Shown piece by piece: positions 1-11,825 of a DNA stretch of 64,000 nucleotides. This DNA comes from Gigaspora rosea (lineage: Eukaryota; Glomeromycota; Glomeromycetes; Diversisporales; Gigasporaceae): NCBI GenBank assembly GCA_003550325.1, contig QKWP01000037.1, positions 583,554-647,553 on the forward strand, written 5' to 3'. Below the pieces are notes generated by a model. That model did no database searches. It was not told the DNA's origin and saw nothing but the letters and a program-made list of their open reading frames with translations. The position numbers and the translations under genes were made by a program. Numbering within the stretch: position 1 is the stretch's first letter; the number at the start of each line of letters is the position of its first letter.

Positions 1-324
1 TTCCCATCCATTGAATCTGACTTATGCTTGTTACGCTTGCTGTTCATATTTCCAAGGGAAATAGAGGGTCTATAGAGTTACACCATCTCAATGTATCGAA
101 CTTTACAAAAAATGTTGGGAAAGTGAATTCGGAAATCACTAAAAAAAAGAATAAGTCTCAATACTTTAAAACAGATAAAACTTTTAGTCAACACCATTCT
201 ATTGGGACATCAGGAAATTTTTTCAAGTCATCAAGGTAATTTAAGCTTACTTGTAAATCCACTTAAATTTAAAGCATTTCACTTTATTTATCTATACTTC
301 GGTGGAAGACAGAACTATTCTTAA

Positions 325-1090
325 AATTTGAGAAAAGAAGCATATAAATTCTTGAGCAAGGCAAATTTCTCAATGCATTGGAACTATTTGAAAAAATTCT
401 TGGAAACAGCCAGCATAGTCCTAAAGATCAAATAAGTGTATTGATCTAGAGTTTTTCTTGTAAGTTCTGGTCTGAAATTTCATTAACAATAGTACCGTAA
501 ATTTTCGAAATAACGGGCATGGGCATTATTTCGAATTTTGGCCCGAATTAAGTTTAATTCGAGACAAAATTTGAAATAATGCCCATACCCGTTATTTCGA
601 GAATTTACGGTATTTTTGCAAAAATATAATTTTCTACATCACACTGACTTCACTAGTTCTTAGCTCAAATGAACTTGGACAATTCGGAGGAAAGTATGCA
701 CTTTCGAGAACTCCACTAAAAGATTTAATTCTTACTAGTAATGATCCTGGATCAGGAGGAGGAAAAAAGCATTAGCATTACACTTTGCAAGAACAACACG
801 TTAATTTTTGACTCGATTGAACTTGGATCAGGAGGAGGAAAACATTAGCAGATGACTTTCCAAGAACACTACATTAAAAACTTTAATATTACTAGTAATG
901 ATCTTGGATCAGGAAGAAAGTCTACTTTGTAAAACCGCTACACTGGCTTCTTTGAATCTTGAAAGTAACAATCTTGGATCAGGAGGGAAAAAGTCACTAG
1001 CAGGTACACTTTGTAATAACATCTCGCTGACTTATCTTAATATTCGATCTAATAATCTTGGCTTATTTGAATTTTTTTTTTTTTTTTAAG
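325..1090 (+). pseudogene. Decayed TPR/leucine-rich-repeat gene fragment
   Basis: Two recognisable pieces lie in a row. At 325-448 one frame reads like a tetratricopeptide helix pair (residues such as ILEQGKFLNALELFEKIL), interrupted by stops. From about 640 to 1062 there are at least four or five ribonuclease-inhibitor-type LRR units sharing the DNA core cttggatcaggagga. The best frame, 898-1089, reads SLNLESNNLGSGGKK and YLNIRSNNLG. Frames shift between units, so no full protein survives. A palindromic MITE (493-612) separates the two parts. RNI-like LRR proteins usually act as protein-binding scaffolds; no function is claimed for this remnant. A minus-strand relative is at 13590-14055. I am fairly sure of the LRR identity, less so of the TPR part. 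Confidence 0.55.
493..612. mobile_element. 120-bp palindromic MITE with TA ends (TACCGTAA family)
   Basis: Nearly the whole interval is one inverted repeat: it starts TACCGTAAATTTTCGAAATA and ends with the reverse complement, differing at a few bases. The TA at each end would fit a Tc1/mariner-type target site, but no empty site is available to prove it. Relatives are the larger inverted repeat at 6734-7050, a single arm at 56978-57016 and a damaged copy at 61079-61170. Confidence 0.7.
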
Positions 1091-1428
1091 AATTTGAGCA
1101 ACGATATCTCGGGTATGACCCAGTTTTTTTTTATGTTCAGAGATGAATTTGGATTCTACAGGTCAGTGGTACTTAGGCATTAAATTTATTAGGAATTTTC
1201 GGGTACAGCATTTTCATTTAAAGTTTTAAAAAACCGATTAAGATTTATTTATTTATTTATTTTTTAGCATGCAAGTTCGATTGGTTACAATATTATCATG
1301 TTATGAATGATCGATGAATCATAGCACAAAATTTTTCATCCCTTTTTTTTATTTTTTTTTTAACATAGTATTTTTTTTATCATCATCTAGGGGCATGTCA
1401 CATTCTTTTAGAACTTAACAACAAAAAG

Positions 1429-2302
1429 ATGTTAACTGCAAAAGAAACTGCAATCGAATTTCGCACCAAAAGAATTTCTCTCGCCAATATTAGACCAGAA
1501 GTTCTTAATGAAATATATAAATTTCCTTTTCCTCTTCAAAGACTTATCGCAGAAGAAGTACATGCCGTTGCAAAAAGACTAGAAGAAGGAAAGTGCCTAC
1601 CAAACCTTGCAAGTGCAGAATGTTCGTGCAGATTTTTCAATCGGTATATGCTACCGTGTCGTCATATTTTTCATGAACAACTTTGTGGTGCCAATATTTT
1701 AACTCCAGAAGCTTGGGCCAGTTTTCAAGAANACCAAAAGAATTTCTCTCGCCAATATTAGACCAGAAGTTCTTAATGAAATACATAAATTTCCTTTTTC
1801 TCTTCAAAGACTTATCGCAGAAGAAGTACATGCCATTGCAAAAAGACTAGAAGAAGGAAAGTGCCTACCAAACCTTGCAAGTGCAGAATGTTCATGCAGA
1901 TTCTTCAATCGGTATATGCTACCGTGTCGTCATATTTTTCATAAACAACTTTGTGGTGCCAATATTTTAACTCCAGAAGCTTGGGCCAGTTTTCAAGAAA
2001 CTTTTGAAGAAAGTGGAATGGATGTATATCAAGCCCGTGGTGTTGTAGAGGTACCTGTTACCCAGATATCTGCAGTAGATAAAGCAGCTGAAAAAAGGCG
2101 GCAAAAAATGAATGAATTATTAGAAAGGACCCGAGACTGCTACTACAGATTTGCAGAGAAAAGCCCTGATGAAGTATCACGATTCGTTGGCAATTTGGAA
2201 AAAAATGCTAGAGCCAGTGATCAACTGAATTTTTGTGAAAAAAAAAATATATATATATATATAACGTTGGTTATTAATGCGGAATGGATTGGAATAAGTT
2301 GA
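1429..2302 (+). pseudogene. SWIM zinc-finger protein fragment, internally duplicated
   Basis: The translation contains CSCRFFNRYMLPCRHIFH, a CxCx(n)CxH SWIM zinc finger as found near the C-terminus of MULE/FAR1-type transposases and derived proteins. The segment 1465-1731 is repeated at 1733-1999 with about 2% difference, and the join carries a single N at 1732. The frame changes across the join, so only the second copy runs on into a helical, charged tail (AEKRRQKMNELLERTRDCYY) before a (TA)n stretch near 2250. Nothing resembling the catalytic part of a MULE lies upstream. A domain remnant is most likely; a real short gene is possible if the duplication is an assembly artefact. Confidence 0.6.
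1465..1999 (+). repeat. 268-bp direct duplication joined by an N
   Basis: 1465-1731 and 1733-1999 align without gaps; I count roughly six substitutions (for example atatataaa versus atacataaa, gccgttgc versus gccattgc). The single N exactly at the junction suggests that two contig ends, or two alleles, were joined. Confidence 0.85.
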
Positions 2303-2559
2303 AAGGATAAGAACAAATCATTTATTCATTATAATAATCTGTCAAGACGGATTGGAATAAGATTTGAAAAAGATAGTGTAAGGCATTCATTTGTTCATTA
2401 TAAAAAATATGCCGAGATAATCAAATGTACTATATATGCAAGAAGTAATAAAGCAATAATATCATAGACATATAACACTGGGTCGTATTTTTTTTTTTTA
2501 TTCGTCCAAAAAGCTTTTTTTTTTGAAAAAAAATTAATATAAAAACTCAAGAATATTAA

Positions 2560-3135
2560 AGTTTTTCTTAACTGTCTATTAACTTAAATAGCTCATTTTA
2601 TTAAACACGAATTAATAAATTTTCTTTGTACTTGCACACAAATAATACATAAAAAAAAAAATTAAATAGTATCCATTCATGAACTGAGTAGCTTGCTTAG
2701 ACTAATCAATTTTTTTCATATTTAAGCTAAATTAATGTGAATTAAAGAAAATTGAATAGGAAATGACGATTTTAAACTAGACCAATAAATTTTTTTTATA
2801 CTTAAGCACTAAATCAACACGAATAAAATGAAATTATGCAACGAATTAACCTGAATTAAAGAATTAGACGGTAAATATTCATGAACCCGAATAGCTTATT
2901 ATAAACAGATTAATAAATTTTCTTTATACTTACGCACTAAATTAAAATGAAATTAAATAGTAAATATTCTAATCTTAATAAATTTTTCTTTGTATTTACG
3001 CATTAAATTAACCTGAATTAAAGGAAACTAAATAATGAATTCTCATGAATCTGAATAGCTTATTTAAAACCATTATATTAATAATTTTTCTTTATACTTA
3101 GCACTAAATCAACAACAAAATAAAAATAAATAATG
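2560..3135. repeat. Diverged ~110-bp satellite, about five units
   Basis: Successive units repeat the phrases aattaaatagtaaat, catgaac..gaatagctta, attaataaattttctttata and acttacgcactaaatta. The same unit, better preserved, forms the arrays at 53370-54295 and 55160-56105. Confidence 0.7.
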
Positions 3136-3328
3136 AATATGTTATTGTCACTATTATCTGTTAAAAGGATCCACTCGATTATGTCTTTATAAGACGTGGC
3201 TTAAAGCTGAAATTCTTCAATACAATCTTGACATCCTTATTTCCACTTGTTCATTCTTATGTCATAAATTTGAATCTTAAACACTTCAATTCAATAGCTA
3301 AATTAATACATAACTTATTCTAACTGAC

Positions 3329-3560
3329 AAGCTTTATTTTACAGATGATTAATTTACAGACAAGTTCATTTCGTAGACAGTATATTTCACCGACAGCTCA
3401 TTTCACAGAAGTTTTTTTTATAAACCGCACTAACCTTAACTTTAATTCTAGCCTAACCTTAACGACACTGACTAGAATTGCTTCGTCTGTGAAATGAGCT
3501 GTATACTGTCTATGAAATGAACTTGTCTGTAAATTAATCGTCTGTAAAATAAAGCTTGTT
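3329..3560. mobile_element. Foldback element with ACAGAC-rich arms
   Basis: An arm of about 85 bp starting acaagctttattttacag is repeated inverted at 3481-3560, with a spacer rich in ccttaac words. The arms contain short sub-repeats of the type ttcacagacaagttcattt. Related sequence occurs at 14200-14640 and 57010-57180. No transposase is visible; this is a non-autonomous element of unassigned family. Confidence 0.65.
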
Positions 3561-3599
3561 TGGTGAAATAGAGTGCTTTGAAGTGATTGTCGATGAGTT

Positions 3600-4740
3600 G
3601 ATCGGAATCATATTCTTCTAATATACCGAGTTTGTATTCTTTAATCGCCTCATTGCCCACCATTCTTTAATAAATTTAACCGTTTACGCATATCGTTATC
3701 TTCCATTAAATGGTTATTATTCACCTACAAATTTGTTTTATTAAATTATTTTTTTTCTATTTATTAAAAAACACCATATTACAATATTTTAAATTAACTC
3801 TTACTCTCTCAATTCTAATTCTAACTTCACAATCAATAACGGGGTTTTTTCAGGTATGCGAAGCTTTTCAAGAGGAAGATTTTTTGATTCATTGGGCTTT
3901 GAAAGTTTACAAATGAAATTTGATTTTTTTTTTTTATTGTTACTAGTTTTGCCGTTTGTTGTGGGTTTTCTTTTTAATAGACAAAAGTTGCTCGTTTGCT
4001 GCAGGATCTAGCCGGAAATTGTTTCTTTGCTGTCTTGCGGATAGCCGAGTCAGAGTCGTTTATACGTATAAGCTTTAAGCTTTCAGACCCTATTTTTATT
4101 TATTTAATTATTTTTTTTATGCTTACTGGCTTGCCATGGGGGTTTTCTTTCTTTCTGTAAGTAATGTTCTCATGGAGAACGAAAAGGCGAACACATAAAA
4201 TTCGATACGAAAAAAAAATTTATATCGATAATCTCATGGAGAACAAAAATAACGAACACATAAAATTTGATATGAAAAAAATTTTTATATCCATAATCGA
4301 TTAAGATGTGTGGGGTGCGTTGATTGGCTGCATTGATTAGATGGTCAATTGACCTGACGGACCCCCTGGACCGTCAATTTAATAGTTACCCCGCTTTAGC
4401 GGACCCCTAAAAAAGGAAATAAACATGAAACTGGGCCGAATTATTCTGGCCATGGGCCAAATTTATTATTTTTTTTTATAATGCTGAATGACATAATTTT
4501 GTCGATCACTTAACATATCACGAGATTATCCGATAGTCACCTGTGAAATTTTATTAATCCCGGATCGGTCCGAAAATCAAAACAAAAATTTAATTTCTCG
4601 CCAAAAATTTTTTGCACCGGAAACCAAAAATTTTTTCACTCCGAAAATTTCTTAACACCGAAAGTTTCTTCTCACCGAGAATTTCTTTTTCCAAACATTT
4701 ATAAAAAGTTGCTTTCATGCGTTCTCGTGAACCACCAGTG
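3600..4740. other. Non-coding stretch with short tandem repeats
   Basis: No gene recognised. At about 4162-4297 a ~68-bp unit (ctcatggagaac...gaacacataaaatt) is present twice in tandem. At 4590-4690 a ~18-bp degenerate motif (caccgaaaatttctt) repeats about five times. 4310-4480 is relatively GC-rich, with a small palindrome (atggtcaattgacc). Confidence 0.6.
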
Positions 4741-4750
4741 GAGTGAAATC

Positions 4751-5047
4751 ATGGTGCCAATACTATGGAACAAACCGAATTCAAGCAATGGAAAGACCAT
4801 TAGTACATTGCTTATGGGGTTAAACGACAGCGAAAGGACGTTAATCCCGACGCCCAAAATCTAATACCCCAGAATAAAAAAAAACCATTATTCGAATACT
4901 CAAGATATCTTACGGTCGTATCCACAGATGCTTTGAGTAAAGGCGTCGAAGATTACACCAGAAGAGAACATGGTCTTTGTAATATCGTTGTTTCTTTGGT
5001 GACAATGTTTTTAACCAACAAGAGGTTCGGAAAATTAATTCTATAGC
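4751..5047 (+). other. Possible coding remnant, unrecognised
   Basis: A 37-codon ATG frame begins at 4751. A second frame stays open from about 4885 to 5045 (it includes YLTVVSTDALSKGVEDYT). Base composition is less AT-rich than the surroundings. It could be exons or a dead gene piece; I do not recognise the family. Confidence 0.25.
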
Positions 5048-5551
5048 TACAGCAGAATTCTTTGATTTATCTTTTTTGGATTTCAATTCAATTTTTTGAT
5101 AAAAATTACAAGATTATATATTTTTATCACCATACATTTCTGCGGTTTCCTTATAATAAATGAATGCATTTATCCTATTGACTCCTATCCATGTTTGTGA
5201 CAATAATCAACATAACATTAAGTGGTTTCCAGAATTAAAATATTTATATGATATTACTTATTATAAATTATTTTATTGTTAATCGATATTGCTTCTAATA
5301 TTGATATATGCTTAACACGTCTAAAATTTCACATAAACAACGTCAAATTAAACAAATAAATAATCTTTTAAAGACACTTATGAATGAATACTCAACTATA
5401 TAGCACGAATAAGGCTATTATTAAAGTTCAGTATAAAGAAATTGACGAACTATTGGCATTAATACAAACAATAGACCGGATCGATATCTTACTGTAACAT
5501 GAAAGAACAATTAAATATACCGATTTTTTTCCTCTTTGGAAGCATATTAAT

Positions 5552-5658
5552 ATATGATTGACGCCAAGGGAAAGTGGGGCATTGGTTTATCATTTATTAT
5601 ATAAATAAATAATCAATGATAAACCAATGTCCCATTTTCCATTGGTGTCACTCATATA
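5552..5658. mobile_element. Palindromic MITE-like element
   Basis: Arms of about 45 bp (atatgattgacgccaag... and its complement ...attggtgtcactcatat) flank a ~15-bp spacer. No target duplication was identified. Confidence 0.6.
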
Positions 5659-5679
5659 AGATAACTTAAGTAATATTTG

Positions 5680-6005
5680 TTAAGCTATATAAAAAAAAAT
5701 CTAAGTGAAAGTTTAATAAGTTATATAAAAAATAATTTAAGCGAAAGTTTAATAAGTTATATAAAAATAATTTAAGCAAATGTTTAGTAAGTAATATAAA
5801 AAAATAATTTAAGCGAAGGTTTCGTAAGTTATATAAAAGAATGATTTGAGCAAAGGTTCAGTAATTAATTTAAGCTAAGGTTCAGTAAGTTATATAAAAA
5901 AATAATTTGTGCAAAACAAAGGTTTAATAAGTAATTTAAGCAAAAGTTTAGTAAGTAATTTTTGAACGAAGGTTCAGTAATTAATTTGAGCGAAAGTTTT
6001 ATTAT
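5680..6005. repeat. Degenerate ~36-bp tandem repeat
   Basis: About nine or ten units of the form aagttatataaaaaataatt plus taagcgaaggttt run head to tail. Confidence 0.75.
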
Positions 6006-6733
6006 TTACTCTGTATTTTTGTTATTATTAAATAGTTTGTTGTTCCGCATAATAAAAAAATTTTTACTTATTTCGTCAAATGGGAGTCTCTAAACTTTTC
6101 CGATTTCAAAATTTTAATACGCAAATATGATTTTTTTACCACTTATTTATTTCTGAAATATGTTATATTTTTTTTTTTATTCTAAAATATCTTATTATCT
6201 TAGTCGATTTTGATAATTTTTGAAGGGCTTATGCTTAACCTTTTTAACTCGGATTTCACATTAACGTCCATCTATACTAATTTTTGACAATAAATGCTTT
6301 GTATTATCCTTTTTGACTACGATACCATGATAACAAACATAGTCAAGTTTAAAGATTCAACAATTTTTTTTTTAGGGTTCGTCTAATGATAAATCACATC
6401 TATCTTTTGATTTTTATGGAGAATCTGAATTTGCGTGTGAAAATCCGATCGCATGTTTTTGCCTAATGGCTAAATTTAAGCCAGGTTTTAAAAATAATCA
6501 GTGATTCACAATTATTAATATGTTTTTATATAGTGAATTCAACTTTTGCGGAATGTTATTCACAACGACAATGACATGCAATGAAAATTTATTTTTGAAA
6601 GTTGGAAAATAAAGTTTAAACAAAAGGACCATAAACAGGGGTCAAAAGAAGAAATTGATAGTAGAAGTTATTCTGATACGTAACTATAACGGATTGTATT
6701 GTATAAAAGATTTACGCGTGCAATCCTTCGCGT

Positions 6734-7050
6734 TTTTACCGTATTGTCGCGATATAACGCGCTTCTGCGCGTTAATTTGGATATTTCGAGAACGCGCATG
6801 TCATTATTTTAAAACAAATATAAATTTTTATGAATCTTCTTAATAAAAAATATACTAACAAAAAAACGCTCCGAAAGTAGGTTTACTAAGTATTAAATCT
6901 ACTTTCGGATCACTTATTTTATTATATAGGGTGCGCGTTATTTTTGGACACGCGCACGGGCGTTATTTTGAAGCCACATATGTTATTTTTATGGGCGCGA
7001 TTTTCGAATTAACGCGCCTTGCCTGTTATTTCGCGACAATGCGGTAATAA
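6734..7050. mobile_element. Inverted-repeat element with CG-rich arms
   Basis: 6734-6800 (ttaccgtattgtcgcgatat) and 6985-7050 are inverted copies. The arms are rich in gcgcg, unlike the AT-rich surroundings. A second nested hairpin at 6870-6909 (tccgaaagtag...ctactttcgga) sits in the loop. The start resembles the TACCGTAA palindrome family. Confidence 0.6.
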
Positions 7051-7837
7051 TATTTCTGTATTGCATTAAAATGAAATGATTTGACATTGACTTTGATATA
7101 TTAACTATATTTACATTTCGTTATACATTTTTATAATTTTATTCAAATATACTTTATATGAAAATAAATTATTCTATATGCATATCGGTTTTTTTCTTTC
7201 ATATGAATAACGAAGCACTTGTTACAATCAATAAAAATGCTTATTTTTTTTTTAATGCAAAATAAAAATTAATAAATAGCTACGCTAAGCTGTAGAAGGA
7301 TGTACTTATACCATTTCTTTAATACCTAATGTTTTAAGATTAGGTGGTAACTGTTAAGGATAGATTTGAATGTAAATTTCGGAAAAAAAATTTTTTTTTT
7401 TAGCTTACTTTTGGTTTATAATTAAATACGTAGATATCATAGTTTTCAACAAAATCAATTATATATACAGTAGACACAAAGTCATAAAGACAGTTCTTCG
7501 ATTTGTTATGTTGTTCGCATATAGATATTCCTCAATCATTTTTAGAATCAATTTACATTTTTATAAGAGTTAAACGATTTCAATGAATGTTTGGTTCAAT
7601 AAATTATAAATAACATAAAATGGTAAGAAATTTTTAGACTAAGTGAGTATAAAATATTTATTTCTGTAATACTGTATAATAGTAATTAGCTATTGTAAAT
7701 AATTTTGATATCTAGGAAAAAATTACTCCTAAGTACAAGTTACATTCATTTTGTATAATTTAATTTAAATCTAAATTTAAGAAATTTCTACAATACTAAT
7801 CAGTTTATTATTCTGAAAATTTTTTCATATCATATAT

Positions 7838-9198
7838 CTGCTAGTATACACATCTTGAGAATGAATTTGTTTAATAGGTTCTAGTTTAATCTTATCAGTT
7901 TCCAAAAATTGTTTTTTAATTTCATTTTCACCTTTCTGATCCATTTCATCAAACCAACGAGTGATTATTTCAATATTTCTGTTGCAGTAGGTCGCTTATT
8001 AAAATTTTTTTTTTCCCATGCATTTCATAGCTAATTTAATATAACAATATGGTCCTAAACATTTAGGTCTTAATCCATCGATAATTCTTGACACAAGATA
8101 ATCATCAAATCAAATGCTCGAAAGCTCTGTCGCGATAACTCCAAGATCGTAAATATCTGATGCTTTAGTATACGGTTAACCCACCAAAATCTCAGGTGTC
8201 ATATACGGTAGAATTCCACAAATTTTCGTTCCTTTTCTTTTTTGGAAAGTCCAAGATTAGTGATATTTTGATATCTGCGTTTTGCAATTTATCATGCAAA
8301 ATATTTCCGCTGTGTAAATCTCTGTGAACAAGCTCCTGAGAATGAATCGACTCAAGATCCAAAGTTATATAATATTCAATTTATCTTTCCATTCCAATTG
8401 TAGCGTACAAGATTTTGTCGTAACGAACCTTTTGGCGCAATAATATAATCGACATGCGTTTCTTGACACTCCGTGACATTCTAAGAATGAAGGATTTTTG
8501 TAACCAATTTCACAACAATTCTTCAATTCCTGGATAAACTCTTGCTCATTTTTGTTTGAATCACGAATTACTTTAAGTGCAACACCACACACTCTACTAT
8601 TAATTTTATCAAACCAATGTGCATAATATACAATTGCAAATCCTCCTTTTCCTTCTTCTTCGATACCTCTGAACTCATTACAACCAATCAAAGATAATTT
8701 AAATCTCTCACGTCTAATATTTTCTTAAGTTCAAAATTTGTATGATCGGGTGATTTATTAGTTTTCTTAACCAATAATTTGCATCCCTTTTTGTACCGAT
8801 ACCGTCTCGATAAAGTCGAGCGACATTACTCATCGCTGTTTTAACTTCCATATTAGAAGATTTTATATAGTATTCAAATGCTTTATTATAATCTTGATCA
8901 ACCCCCATTTCTTCTTCATAAAAAGGACAACATTATTCATTGCAATAGCATAATCCAAATAAACAGATCTTTTACAATATTCAAAGGATTTCTGGTAAAT
9001 TATTTCTACTCCAATTTTAAATCTATAACAATTACTAGCATCATTTATCGCTTCCAAATTTCCTAACTCAACTGCTTTTATATAATATTTAAAAGCCCTC
9101 CTTTCATCTTTCTTAACACCAATACCATATTGATGGTTGCAACCAAGATTCCAAAGTTTTTTTTGGGTCTTTTTTTTTGTCGAAGGAAAAAATTTCAT
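7838..9198 (-). pseudogene. Sel1-repeat/TKL-like kinase pseudogene
   Basis: Reading from the ATG at 9198 there are about three Sel1 repeats (YGIGVKKDERRAFKYYIKA; later YNKAFEYYIKS). A kinase domain follows: glycine loop EGKGGFAIVYY, ALKVI lysine, IQELKN glutamate, then HRDLHSGNIL in the catalytic loop, and a C-terminal tail (WFDEMD, ETDKIK). The frame breaks repeatedly between 8908 and 8100, there is a stop after the activation-segment APE equivalent (TPEILVG then TAA near 8175), and the DLG metal-binding Asp reads Asn. It has about half the Sel1 repeats of the intact gene at 15239. It is a paralogue that lost function. Confidence 0.85.
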
Positions 9199-9199
9199 G

Positions 9200-10805
9200 C
9201 TCTAAATAAAATACAAATTTTATTGTCTGGAGTGTGACCGAGGACTTTTAATGTCAGTCAAAGTTTCAAATTTGATTCGTTAATTAAGTATTTATATTGG
9301 AAAATTATCCACATGAATATTGGTATTAAGTGTAATAAAACCATAATTTTACTAAAAAATGCCAAATTGATCATTTAGATTAATGCTGACTGGTTCTGAT
9401 ACATTTCACCGAAATTTTAGAAATTACCCACAAATAAAATAGGATAATAAATTTACTGAAATTTATTGAAGACAGTGGATCGTTACAAATAAGTTACAGC
9501 ATATTGTTGCTCCAATTAATGAATATTAATTTTAATTGCAAAGGCGTACTTCGTAAATATAATAATCATTGTAATATTTCTTAATGCTCTGAACTTTATT
9601 AATAATATACTTAGAATTGGGTACATCTAATCAAAGAATTTTAACATGTAAAACATAAGACTTTTTTAAACATCTTCCTATTCATTTTGATAAACTTTTG
9701 TGATAATTCTATTAAGACGAAGTGGTTGAAAGTGAAGAAGTGTCTAAAATATAAAGTATTGTTTATATTTTTGTGCTATAAATTCTTCATAAGTGATTTA
9801 AAAGTTTATGCCTTCTTACCAGATAAAATATTATGACATGACAAAAATACTTGAGTAAAATCCAAATTCAAGAAAGACAAATGCGGTAAGCTACATAAAA
9901 AAATACATATTGAAAGATGAATAAATGTTATATTTGATTGCGAAAAGTAGAAACGTTATTCACCTTTTAATTCTTTTACTTTTTTATCAGTAGTGCGCGT
10001 ATATTCAACTCCAAAATTAAAGATGCTGGTGAAATAATATTGGAGTGGTGTAATAACTTCACAAACATCGGTGAAATTGATGTTGAATTGGTAAAATTGG
10101 GAAATTAATTTCGCCATCTTCTCTAATCAAGATAAATAAACTAATAATTAAGACGAATTTATTCTTTGCCTTAATTTAACTTATGTTTATACCTTGTTTT
10201 CCTAAATATGAATATTTAGGGAACGCTCGCAGGTGCTCATTATTAAGCTTGATTTTTAAAAAGGTTAGTACACGTTTCATCATTAGTTGGTTGGTATTGT
10301 TTATTTTATAAAATAACTGCGAACACGCTAAAACCAGGAACGTAGTCAGCGATTTTTAAATTCATTCAAGAATATATGGGCATCACTAGCGCTTTATTTT
10401 TGTTCCATCGAATGTTTTAACAACAATATTCATGTCGATAGATTTAGGATAATATTGAATGCTTTATGTTCGTCCCTTTTGATTCTAGTTGGACTTTTTT
10501 AAATATTCCGAATTGAATGTCTTTTTTATATCTTTTTTAATTCAGATATCTTATTGATGGCAATAGGTAATATTATCGATTTTGTTCAACCTCAAAATTA
10601 GCCAATCACGATTGATAATTATTTTTCGCTAAAATTTGTTACAAAGTGAGTTTTTACAAAATGGTCTTTTAGGCTTACTTTGAACCATAAATAAGTGCAT
10701 ATAATATTGTAATATCAACATGTTTAATTATTGGCTGAAAGTAAGTTAAAAAGGCTATTTTCCTTAAAAATTGCTTCCGTATTCATGCTTACCCATTATA
10801 CAACC
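9200..10805. other. AT-rich intergenic region
   Basis: No convincing gene. A short open stretch near 10015-10105 (IKDAGEIILEWCNNF) could be a coding scrap. A small hairpin at 10197-10222 (cctaaatat/atatttagg) and the phrase ccaggaacgtagtca at 10336, recurring inverted near 14880 and 57910, are the only structured signals. Confidence 0.5.
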
Positions 10806-11452
10806 CAGGGACGTGCGGATTTTGTGATTTGCTGTGATCGAAGAAAATCGCAGAATTTATGTGGTTTACTGCGAATTACTTCGATATGCTTCGATTTGCT
10901 TTGACTACAGCAAATATATTTTTCAAGCATTAAATAGCTGTAATAATATTATCAAGAAAATAAAGCTATAGTAGCTATTTGGACATGAAAACAAATGATT
11001 TTTTAATGATTGTAAAGCACAAAAGTTGAAATGAAATTTAGTACAACACATTTTTTAAAAAATTTTAAGTTTTTTTAATTTAATTAGATAAATTTTTAGA
11101 AATTTGCATGTAAAAAATCAATTTAAATTTCTAGTACAAGTCTTTTTTTAAAAAACATTTGATATTTTAATGGTTCAAACAAATATAATTATAAGCAATT
11201 TGCATGTAAATAATCAATTTGCATTTTTAGTGCAACTTTTTGTTGAAAACATTTATGTTTAATGATTCAAACAAATATAATTATAAACTATTTGCATGTA
11301 AAAAATCAATTTGAATTTTTAATGATAAGCTATTTGCATGTAAAAAAATCAATTGAATTTTTTGTGCAACCTTTTTTTTTTGCAAGTTTTTTACTAGATA
11401 AATTTTTTAAGTTATAAATCACATAATTTGCTGATATCGAAACCACACCCTG
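10806..11452. mobile_element. Non-autonomous hAT-like element with exact 8-bp TSD
   Basis: The element starts CAGGGACGTGCGGATT and ends with the complement of CAGGGTGTGGTTTCG. The 8-bp sequence ATACAACC flanks it directly on both sides (10798-10805 and 11453-11460). CAGGG-type ends with 8-bp duplications are the hAT signature. There is no transposase. The interior has about four copies of a phrase such as ctatttgcatgtaaaaaatc, i.e. a ~60-100-bp internal repeat. Confidence 0.85.
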
Positions 11453-11825
11453 ATACAACCAATCAAACCGATCGTTCACTATCCGAGAATATCCGAACGC
11501 TTCAACAACTGGTGATAGTGCTTCCTTTTATGGTTTAACGTGGCTGGTTTTTTTTTATTATTTATCGCTTATTTATCTCACATAGAGGTTAAAAAACATT
11601 ATTACTGAATGTTCTGTTTGTTATGGCAAAAGATAAAAAATCAAATCGGTGGATGTATGGCATTCTTAATCTCTATTAAGTGTTGGTGATATTTGATCAT
11701 TTTTTGATATTAATCCTATAGTTACAGCAACTACGACTACAACAGTATTCGAATTCTTTGATTTTATTTATTTATTTATTTATTTTTTTTGACTTCAATT
11801 CAATTTTTTGATTACAATTACAATA

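Larger units (their letters stand above)
5040..8110. repeat. Segmental duplication, copy 1 (with ~1.9-kb extra block)
   Basis: 5040-5212 and 7100-8110 match 11700-12560 and 12560-13590 in the same order and orientation. Shared phrases include gacaataatcaacat, acaatcaataaa and acgtagatatcata. Copy 1 carries 5213-7100 between the two matching parts, which copy 2 lacks. Copy 2 carries a 632-bp TA-flanked element that copy 1 lacks. Confidence 0.75.

Noticed and set aside
24..239. 71-codon plus-strand frame at the window edge
   Set aside because: No recognisable domain, low-complexity Lys/Ser composition and no splice context; not enough to call a gene.
5680..6005. CRISPR-like array
   Set aside because: Units are contiguous and degenerate without unique spacers, and the genome is eukaryotic.
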